Of a DNA stretch of 36,349 nt, positions 26,803 through 33,280 are shown in pieces (position 1 is the first letter of the stretch; every line of letters begins with the position of its first letter). Source of the DNA: Candidatus Krumholzibacteriia bacterium. GTDB lineage: Bacteria; Krumholzibacteriota; Krumholzibacteriia; LZORAL124-64-63. The stretch is from positions 1 to 36,349 of the forward strand of contig JACZKN010000487.1 in NCBI GenBank assembly GCA_014859985.1, given 5' to 3'. The notes beneath the pieces are model-generated. The model searched no databases. It was not told where the DNA came from and saw only the letters and a program-made list of their open reading frames with translations. Both the position numbers and the translations under genes were made by a program.

Positions 26803-29307
26803 CTACTCGCAAGGCCAAGCCCCGCCGCCCCAATACGCGGCCCGGATGTCCACGTCCACCCCGATGATCGAGGTCGGGGTGCCGTCGACGTCCAGCTGGA
26901 AGGCGTTGCCCGTGAAGCGGCCGATCATCGTGGTCTCCGTCAGTTCGGTGATGGTCAGGATCACGCCGGGCAGGGGCACGTTCTCTTCGTCCCAGACGCT
27001 GGCCCAGGATTCGTTCGCGGTGACGAACCCGAACGACACCTTCCACTCGCCCGTGTCGCCCGGAACGGGGGAAGGCTTGTCGTCGTGGAAGCCCAGGTTG
27101 GCCGTGATGGCGGGGAAGTCGTCGCTGCCGATGTCGAACCAGAACTGGTAGAAGTAGTCGTCGAAATAGCTGACCGTGTAGGCGGCCTGCGAGCCGGAGG
27201 AGTTCCAGACGGCATCGCCGGTGATGGCGATCGTCACGGCGCAGTTGCAGGCGGCGGCATCCAGTTCGGCCTGGCCGGCCACGGTATCGATGGCGGCGAG
27301 CCGGGCCTCGATGACGGCGTTGCTCGTGCCCTCGCTCAAGGAACGGTAGAGTCCGTTCTGGTCGATGGTCCCGTAGCCCTCGATCACATCCCAGACCACC
27401 GTCGAGTCCTGCACGCCCGTGACCTTGGCGGTGAACTGCTGGGTCTCGCCGGGCTGGATGCAGGCGTACGGGGGCTCGACGCGCACCGTCGGCCGACCCA
27501 GGCGGACGGTCGCGAAGCCGACCCGCGGGGGCAGGCCCGAGGCGCGCGCGCCGTACCGCGTCAAGGATTCCACCGACACCAGGAACGGATAGGCGCTCGC
27601 CGCCTCGGGGGTGCGCAGGGGGCGCGTGCGGCCGTCGTTGGTGTCGGTGCCCAGACCGTCCTGCCAGGTGCCGTGCGCCGCGGTCCAGCGCAGGGTCGTC
27701 AGGTCCGCGTGGCGGATCGCCGTGGTGATGTCGATGTCGCTGCCGGGGTCCATCACGTAGATATCGGGGGGTGTGACGTCCACCTGGATGCGCAGGACCT
27801 CCATGGGGACGTCCTTGTGTACTTGGCGCCCGCCGAACTTGGCGGACTGGGCCGAGACCCGCAGTTGGTCCTGGCCCGCTTCCTTCGGCGTGACCTTCTG
27901 GGTTTCGACGTTGACGTCGAAGCGGCGGGAAATCGCGGCCGCCGTGCAGTACACCGGGCTGGAGATGTCGACGTTCCACTCCTCGGGGCAGAACTCGATC
28001 AACCCCGTGTCCTCGAACACCTCCGCCGCCCCCAGGCCCAGGCCCGCCACGCCGATGTCGCGCAGGGTCCCGCTGTCGAGGATCTTCGCCTTGTCGGTGG
28101 CCGACAGATAGGCGCCCAGCAGGCTCGTCACCACGCCGGAGACCGCCTGGTCGGCCGACCAGCCGGTCGAGGCCGCCCGCACCCACACGTCGCTGTAGGT
28201 GGCGACCTCGCGGGAATCCTCATTGAACTCCTGCTTGTCCACCGCGCACTCGAGCCGGACGAAATAGCTGGGCAGCAGGCCCGCGACCGCGCCGACCGAA
28301 CCCTGGACCGAAGCCAGCACGGCGCCGGCGATGCCGGCCGGGACACCCAGCCCGGGCGCGATCCCCAGCCCGGCCATGGCCAGGCCGCCTTTGGAGAGGA
28401 TCTGTCCGGCGTCCGATGCGGGATCCGCGCCGAACTGCGCCACGGCCGAGCGGATCATGGCCTTCGACAGCTGGTACGCCGTCGAGATCTCCCAGCGGAC
28501 GCTGATGCAGGCCTTGCCGGCGGTCGCACCGGCGGCCTCAGCGGGTCCGGCGCCAAGCAGGGTCGGGCCTGTGCCCTCGTCCTCGGTGGTGTCCACGGCC
28601 GCGAACCCGTCGATCTCCAGCCGCAGCAGCGACTCCAGCGCGAACCAGCCGAAGACCCGGTCCAGCAGTTCGGTGTCCTGGTCGTCCAGGAACCCGTCCG
28701 CGCCGCCGGCCAGGTCGGTCAGGTCCCGCGGGTCGCCCGGGTCGTCCAGGTAGGCCTGGGCCACCTTCAACGGCAGCAGCAACGGCGCCAGCTCGCCCGC
28801 CGGCGTGGCCTGCAGCTCGGCGATGCTGGTGCCGGCCCAGACGGCGCGCTGCTCCAGGTGCTCGCGCATGGTGGCCACCAGGGAGGCGAAGGCGCCCGGC
28901 GCCGGCGGCAGAGCGCCGACGGTCAGGTCCTGCGGCGCGCTCTCGTCCGTGCCGTCGCCGATGCGCACCAGCAGCGCGCCGCCGTCGTTGGGCGTGACCG
29001 GGTGCAGGGGCGCCGGGAAGAACCAGCCCTCGGCGTCGTGGTCCAGGGGAAAGGAGAACGTCTCGGCCCCTTCGGTCTCGATGATCACGCGGAAGTCCTG
29101 CGCCTTGGCTTCCTCCTGGGGCGCCGGCAGGCCCGCCACGCCCACGCGGCCGAGGCTGACGGCGGTGCCGACGGCGAGCGTGGCGTCGCGGACGGTGCCG
29201 CCGGTCCGGTCCGGGGAGGCGGAATCGCTGCCGCAGCCGTGCAGCAGCAGGAGGACGAACGGCAGGGCCGAGAGCAGGAGCAGGAAGGCGCGCAAGGGGC
29301 GATTCAT
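26803..29307 (-). CDS. Large secreted lipoprotein with Ig-like region
   Basis: 834 residues. ATG 29307 is chosen because GGAGA precedes it by 5 bases and it begins the signal (NRPLRAFLLLL...HGC, Cys25 then GSDS); an upstream in-frame ATG lies before the predicted promoter start. The first 250 mature residues resemble an acidic, beta-rich sensor or adhesin part. A hydrophobic Gly/Ala-rich stretch (about 318-352) could cross or insert in a membrane. A BIG2-like Ig module lies around residues 615-690 (ending in the VVWDVIEGYGTIDQNGLY type motif). The C-terminal 130 residues form a beta domain ending WPCE. I do not recognise the whole. Likely an outer-membrane surface lipoprotein. Confidence 0.75.
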   Translation of the reverse strand: MNRPLRAFLLLLSALPFVLLLLHGCGSDSASPDRTGGTVRDATLAVGTAVSLGRVGVAGLPAPQEEAKAQDFRVIIETEGAETFSFPLDHDAEGWFFPAPLHPVTPNDGGALLVRIGDGTDESAPQDLTVGALPPAPGAFASLVATMREHLEQRAVWAGTSIAELQATPAGELAPLLLPLKVAQAYLDDPGDPRDLTDLAGGADGFLDDQDTELLDRVFGWFALESLLRLEIDGFAAVDTTEDEGTGPTLLGAGPAEAAGATAGKACISVRWEISTAYQLSKAMIRSAVAQFGADPASDAGQILSKGGLAMAGLGIAPGLGVPAGIAGAVLASVQGSVGAVAGLLPSYFVRLECAVDKQEFNEDSREVATYSDVWVRAASTGWSADQAVSGVVTSLLGAYLSATDKAKILDSGTLRDIGVAGLGLGAAEVFEDTGLIEFCPEEWNVDISSPVYCTAAAISRRFDVNVETQKVTPKEAGQDQLRVSAQSAKFGGRQVHKDVPMEVLRIQVDVTPPDIYVMDPGSDIDITTAIRHADLTTLRWTAAHGTWQDGLGTDTNDGRTRPLRTPEAASAYPFLVSVESLTRYGARASGLPPRVGFATVRLGRPTVRVEPPYACIQPGETQQFTAKVTGVQDSTVVWDVIEGYGTIDQNGLYRSLSEGTSNAVIEARLAAIDTVAGQAELDAAACNCAVTIAITGDAVWNSSGSQAAYTVSYFDDYFYQFWFDIGSDDFPAITANLGFHDDKPSPVPGDTGEWKVSFGFVTANESWASVWDEENVPLPGVILTITELTETTMIGRFTGNAFQLDVDGTPTSIIGVDVDIRAAYWGGGAWPCE

Positions 29308-29326
29308 GGGACGTCTCCGCGGTGGG

Positions 29327-29355
29327 GTCATATGAGTGACGATACCGCGAGACAA
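29327..29355 (-). promoter_or_regulatory. Promoter of the 834-residue lipoprotein
   Basis: On the minus strand TTGTCT (29355-29350), a 17-base spacer and TATGAC (29332-29327). The start near 29320 leaves a leader of only about 12 bases that still contains the GGAGA ribosome site. Confidence 0.45.
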
Positions 29356-29472
29356 CATAGTGCCAACGGCGGGCCAAACGCCACGAAAACCGTTTTGTAT
29401 CGGCCTGCGGCCGGGCCGCGCCCGCCTGGATCAGCGGCGGATGACCCCGGGCCCGCCGCTCTTGATCACCAT

Positions 29473-29952
29473 TCAATGGGCACCAGGCCAGTGGAAGAAA
29501 CATCCGACGAACATCGACACGCCCATCAGGAGCACGAACAGGCCGACGGCCACCAGGACGACCATCAGCCCGCTGCCCATGATGATCGGGATCACCCGGC
29601 GGATCACCTTGCGTCCCACGATGGCCAGGATGACCGGGGCGATGAACAGCCCGAAGCCGAGCCACAGCGAGGGCGTCTTGCCTTCCTGATAGGCCCCGGT
29701 CCGATCGGCCAGGTAGGTGCAGCCCACGAACCAGGCGACGAAGAAGATCACGAAGGCCATGGGCGCGCTCGTGAAGAACAAGGCACAACCGCGTCCGGCC
29801 TCCTCGCCGGCCGCGACGGTCCCGTCGACGACGACGACCTTCTGCGGCCGGCCGGAAGTCGGGGGTTCGGTCATGGGCGCGCCGCAGTGCGGGCAGGCCG
29901 ACGCCCGGTCCGAAACGTTGCCGCCACAATCGGGGCAGGTACTCAGTCCCAT
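29473..29952 (-). CDS. Zinc-ribbon membrane protein
   Basis: 159 residues. The N-terminal zinc ribbon has CPDC (Cys6, Cys9) and CPHC (Cys20, Cys23). A linker leads to three hydrophobic segments (about 56-80, 93-113, 118-148), so the protein should sit in the inner membrane with the ribbon inside. ATG 29952 follows AAGGA by 5 bases. It is unrelated to the zinc-ribbon protein at 3950 beyond the ribbon itself. No enzymatic domain is visible; a scaffold or regulatory role is possible. Confidence 0.72.
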   Translation of the reverse strand: MGLSTCPDCGGNVSDRASACPHCGAPMTEPPTSGRPQKVVVVDGTVAAGEEAGRGCALFFTSAPMAFVIFFVAWFVGCTYLADRTGAYQEGKTPSLWLGFGLFIAPVILAIVGRKVIRRVIPIIMGSGLMVVLVAVGLFVLLMGVSMFVGCFFHWPGAH

Positions 29953-30055
29953 GTCGTTCCTTCCCGGGCCGGCGCGCCCAGACGGCAAAAGCAGCAGCTT
30001 AGGCGACCGGCGCGCCGGAAACAAGACATAATGTATCCTGGCTCCGTCAGTTCCT

Positions 30056-30095
30056 CCGCTTGAAGCCGGTAAGCGGATCGGCGATGATTATCCGC
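30056..30095 (+). promoter_or_regulatory. Two mutually exclusive hairpins in a leader
   Basis: CCGCTT (30056-30061) pairs with AAGCGG (30071-30076), while GCGGAT (30073-30078) pairs with ATCCGC (30090-30095). The shared GCGG means only one can form at a time, the arrangement of an attenuator-like switch. A CATAAT -10-like element at 30027-30032 would start the leader near 30039. The ribosome site GGAGGAGGG follows at 30110-30118. Confidence 0.35.
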
Positions 30096-30121
30096 AGCGC
30101 GCAGGACCCGGAGGAGGGACG

Positions 30122-30718
30122 ATGCGTTCAGCGGTTCTCATGTCCTGCATCCTGGCGGTCTCCTGGTCCACCGCGTGCCCCGCGGAGACCATGACCGTGA
30201 GCGTCCCGGCGACTTCCGGCAGCCATACGATCCATCTCGGGGAGTCCCGTTACCAGGTCAGCGCGGTCTCCTACTCGGTTGCCGGTACGGCAGAGGGATC
30301 GCGGTGGGCCTGCTGGCGCTTCGACCAGCAGGAGTTCGAATGGGTCTTCAGCTACTACTTCGAAGTCCCCAAGTACATCGGCATCTACAAGACGATCGGC
30401 GCGTGCCAGCTCTGGGACGAGTGGCGGCAAGCGGCAAATGGCGGGTTCACCATCACGGGTCGTCCCGTTGAGATCACGGGAAACGACTGCGAGCCGCTGC
30501 TGGTGGATCGTGACCTGCCCCTGTCCATCAGTTTCGGGAACGATCCCGCCGTCCTGTCGGACACCTGCTGCGATTATTACACCTACCGCCTGGCGCAGGA
30601 ACTGGTATCGCCGGGGCAACTCACGTTCGCGACGGCCTTCACGTTCGTGATCGAGTACGAAGCTGTCGTTCCTGCCGGGCGATCCGGCTGGGGAACGGTC
30701 AAGGCGCGGTATCGCTAG
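30122..30718 (+). CDS. Small secreted protein of unknown function
   Basis: 198 residues. It has a signal peptide (MRSAVLMSCILAVSWSTACPAE, likely cut after about 21). The mature part is beta-rich with six Cys and many aromatic residues, which suggests a disulfide-bonded beta-sandwich; no family is recognised. ATG 30122 follows a strong GGAGGAGGG site. The stop TAG overlaps the stop of the convergent minus-strand gene in a shared CTAG. Confidence 0.7.
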   Translation: MRSAVLMSCILAVSWSTACPAETMTVSVPATSGSHTIHLGESRYQVSAVSYSVAGTAEGSRWACWRFDQQEFEWVFSYYFEVPKYIGIYKTIGACQLWDEWRQAANGGFTITGRPVEITGNDCEPLLVDRDLPLSISFGNDPAVLSDTCCDYYTYRLAQELVSPGQLTFATAFTFVIEYEAVVPAGRSGWGTVKARYR

Positions 30719-32112
30719 CGACCCCCGCCCGCGTCGTCCTCGGCCCGCGCCAGCTGCGCCAGTGTCCAGTTGTCGTCGGCTGCCGCCAGCACCTTGTCCA
30801 GTGCGATCCAGCGGCGGGCCACCTCGCCGAGGGCGGATTCGGGCACCGGGTCGGGCGGCTCCACCCCGGGTGCAGTGCGGTCCTCGGTGGCGCCCGCGAG
30901 CGCGTCGATGGCCTGGACCACCTCCACCGTGGTGACCGCCTCGGGGTCGCGGGCCGGCTGGTAGGCCGGAGGCTGGCCGGGCGCGCCCCGCACTTCCACC
31001 AGGACCGACGCCGCCAACAGGTCATGCAGCACGGCGTGGGCCAGGCGCGAGGGTACGCCGATGTGCTCGGCCAGCGCGGCCGCCGTCGCCGGCGGCCTGC
31101 CCGCGATAAACCGCGCCGCGCAGATCGCGGCGAGGCGCACCGCCAGCATGCGCCGCTGGCGATGGCTGGCGCCGCCGGCAGCCCGCTCCCGGGCGTAGTC
31201 GCCGGCGTTGTCCACCGCGAACGACACCTCAGCCCCCACCAGCACGATGAGCCAACTCACGTAGAGCCAGATCAGGAACAGCGGCAGCACCGCGAAACTG
31301 CCGTAGACGGCGTTGTATCGCGCGACGTTCACGACCAACTGGATGGAGCCGAACTGCACGACCTGGATGAGCGTGCCTGCCACCACGCCCGCCGCCAGTC
31401 CTGCGCGCCAACTCACCTTGGTGTTCGGCAGGGCCAGGTACACCACGGTCATGAGCAGCCAGAGGAGGACGAACGGTACCAGCTCCAGGCCCGCCAGCAC
31501 GGCGCCGCTGACGGGCTCGGCCACGCCGAGCCCGGCCAGGGCGGCATCCACCCGGCCGCTGACCACCACCGAGAAGCTGCTGCTGGCCAGCAGCAGCAGG
31601 GGCCCCAGCACCGCGATGGCCAGGTAGTCGGTGATCCTGCGCAGCACGGTGCGCCCGCGATCCACGCTCCAGATGGCGTTGAACGACGCCTCGACGGTGC
31701 CGAGCAACCGCACCGCCGCCCACAGCAGCAGCGCCACGCCGACTCCGGCCACGAGTCCGCCGCGGGTGTTGTCGAGCAGGGCGCGGGAGAACCGGATCAC
31801 CTGGTCGAGGGCCTCCTGTTGGCCCGCCAGTTGCCGGCGCAGGGTGTCCTCCAGGGCGGCCTCCAGGCCGAAGCTCTTCGCGATGCCGAAGGCCAGCGCC
31901 AGGGTGGGCACGACGGACATCAGGGTGTAGTAGACCAGGGCCGACGCCCGCAGTTGCAGCGAGTTGGCGGTGAATCCCCGGGCCGCCAGGACCACGATGC
32001 GCAGCAGGCGCAGCAGGAACGAGCGGCGGCCCGCCGGGGTCTGCTCGGGCAGATGCCAGATGTCGTGCTGGATGAGGCGGCGGGTGCGTTGCCAGAGGTG
32101 GCGAAGGTTCAT
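30715..32112 (-). CDS. YihY/BrkB-family inner-membrane protein
   Basis: 465 residues. Members are six-helix inner-membrane proteins once called ribonuclease BN; their role is unsettled (transport or envelope stress). Seen: the family start LRIVVLAARGFTANSLQLRASALVYYTLMSVVPTLALAFG (written here as a region at about 30-70), the helix LLLWAAVRLLGTVEASFNAIW, and late helices with SVVVSG, PNTKVSWRAGLAAG and YGSFAVLPLFLIWLYVSW. The C-terminal 130 residues after about 330 are a winged-helix-like domain of the longer BrkB subtype. ATG 32112 is used; an in-frame ATG at 32232 gives an unlikely Arg/Pro-rich extension. The ribosome site is weak. Confidence 0.85.
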   Translation of the reverse strand: MNLRHLWQRTRRLIQHDIWHLPEQTPAGRRSFLLRLLRIVVLAARGFTANSLQLRASALVYYTLMSVVPTLALAFGIAKSFGLEAALEDTLRRQLAGQQEALDQVIRFSRALLDNTRGGLVAGVGVALLLWAAVRLLGTVEASFNAIWSVDRGRTVLRRITDYLAIAVLGPLLLLASSSFSVVVSGRVDAALAGLGVAEPVSGAVLAGLELVPFVLLWLLMTVVYLALPNTKVSWRAGLAAGVVAGTLIQVVQFGSIQLVVNVARYNAVYGSFAVLPLFLIWLYVSWLIVLVGAEVSFAVDNAGDYARERAAGGASHRQRRMLAVRLAAICAARFIAGRPPATAAALAEHIGVPSRLAHAVLHDLLAASVLVEVRGAPGQPPAYQPARDPEAVTTVEVVQAIDALAGATEDRTAPGVEPPDPVPESALGEVARRWIALDKVLAAADDNWTLAQLARAEDDAGGGR

Positions 32113-32449
32113 GGCCGGTGTTCGCTTCCGGAAATGGTGGACGGCCGCGCGCCATGGCCGCCGTGCCGGCGGATCCTGTCGTTCCCACACTAGCGCGAGA
32201 TCAGCGGCGCGTCCACGGAGCGGTCGGCACACGGCGACCCGGGCGGAGCTGATCCGCGTGTCGGGGGGTTGGTTCGACGGTATCTCGGGCCGTCTGAACC
32301 CGGGGCCCGCCCATGTCCGCAGGTCAACGGTAGCTGGACTTCACCGCTCCCCGGGCCTGATCCAGATTCGGAGTGCTTCCGCAGCCGGTCGCTTTTCTGA
32401 TGCGGGTGTCCGTGACCTCGGTGCGCCGGCACGAGTCCGTGAGTCCGGA
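32113..32449. other. Intergenic stretch without a gene
   Basis: 337 bp between two minus-strand genes. I see no ORF with good coding bias, no clear promoter, and only small GC hairpins. It should contain the BrkB gene's promoter, but none matches the consensus well. Confidence 0.5.
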
Positions 32450-32944
32450 TCATTCGCCCGCGCAGGTGATGTTCGTCGTCGAAGTCACCGTGTACGTATC
32501 GTCGGAGCGGGTTCCGACGGAATCGAACGTGAAGGCGGCGGTGCAGCCGGGCAGGACCTCGGACTCGCCTTCGCAACTGCTGGTGTAGGTGGCAGCGTCG
32601 GCCGACGACGTGCAGGTCAGCGTGAACCCTTCCTCGTCGGGATCCTCGAAGGTCTCGCCCGCCAGCGCCCGCGTCAGCGTGCGGAAGGACTGCGCGGCCG
32701 AAGTGCCCGTCGCGGCGTCGGCGCCGAGCCCCCCGCTCACGAAGAAGTCGGCGGTCGCCACCATGAACGTCGGCGCGATCGTGACGTCGCCGCTGAGGAA
32801 GACCCGGGACGAAGCCTGGCCGGCGTTCTCGAACACGGCACTGTCGGCGGGCGTCGCGTCGTTGCGGACGGGATCGCCGTCGGATCCGCAACCGGCGGCG
32901 AGGACCAGGCAGGAGGCCAGCAGGGCGGAGCGGAACTGGTTCAG
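32450..32944 (-). CDS. Small lipoprotein with probable CTG start
   Basis: 164 residues if started at CTG 32944, which sits 7 bases after AAGGAG. From there the product reads MNQFRSALLASCLVLAAGC, a complete lipoprotein signal with Cys19. No ATG, GTG or TTG lies between the ribosome site and the signal; the far upstream ATG 33250 would add about 100 Pro/Arg-rich residues in front. The mature part is acidic and beta-rich with four further Cys and many Thr/Ser; there is no recognised domain. Likely surface exposed. Confidence 0.65.
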   Translation of the reverse strand: MNQFRSALLASCLVLAAGCGSDGDPVRNDATPADSAVFENAGQASSRVFLSGDVTIAPTFMVATADFFVSGGLGADAATGTSAAQSFRTLTRALAGETFEDPDEEGFTLTCTSSADAATYTSSCEGESEVLPGCTAAFTFDSVGTRSDDTYTVTSTTNITCAGE

Positions 32945-33172
32945 CGGAAATCTCCTTGGGAAGGTGATCTGCACCTCAGGCACTAAGCAGACATGCACGC
33001 TCCGCTTTTGTCCGGAGTCAATCCCCGGGACGCGGCCCGGCGGACCGGCAGCTTGCCGGTGGGCGGTCGGGGGGAGTACACTCGGAGGGATTCGCGCGGA
33101 ACGGGGCCGTGGCAGTGGAGGCGATGGGGCGGCTGAAATCCCGATTTGCCAAACACGTTGGCCGGGTCGGCA

Positions 33173-33193
33173 GGATTCGGCAGGTCCGAATCC
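33173..33193. promoter_or_regulatory. Palindrome in a divergent intergenic region
   Basis: A perfect 8-bp inverted repeat GGATTCGG-CAGGT-CCGAATCC lies 88 bases before ATG 33281, in the 336 bp gap between divergent genes. It could be an operator or an mRNA hairpin. TTGACA at 33200-33205 has no acceptable -10. On the other strand, TTGACT near 33020 may serve the lipoprotein gene. Confidence 0.35.
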
Positions 33194-33280
33194 CGCCGTT
33201 TGACAAGGTGGTGCGCACGTTCCAGCTTCGCGGTTTGGAGCAACCGCCACCCGGCTGCCCCCTGCCTAAGGAGATCCTCG

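Noticed and set aside
33200..33205. TTGACA as the -35 of the 33281 gene
   Set aside because: The sequence at the -10 distance is CAGCTT with no TATAAT-like alternative at 16-18 bases.
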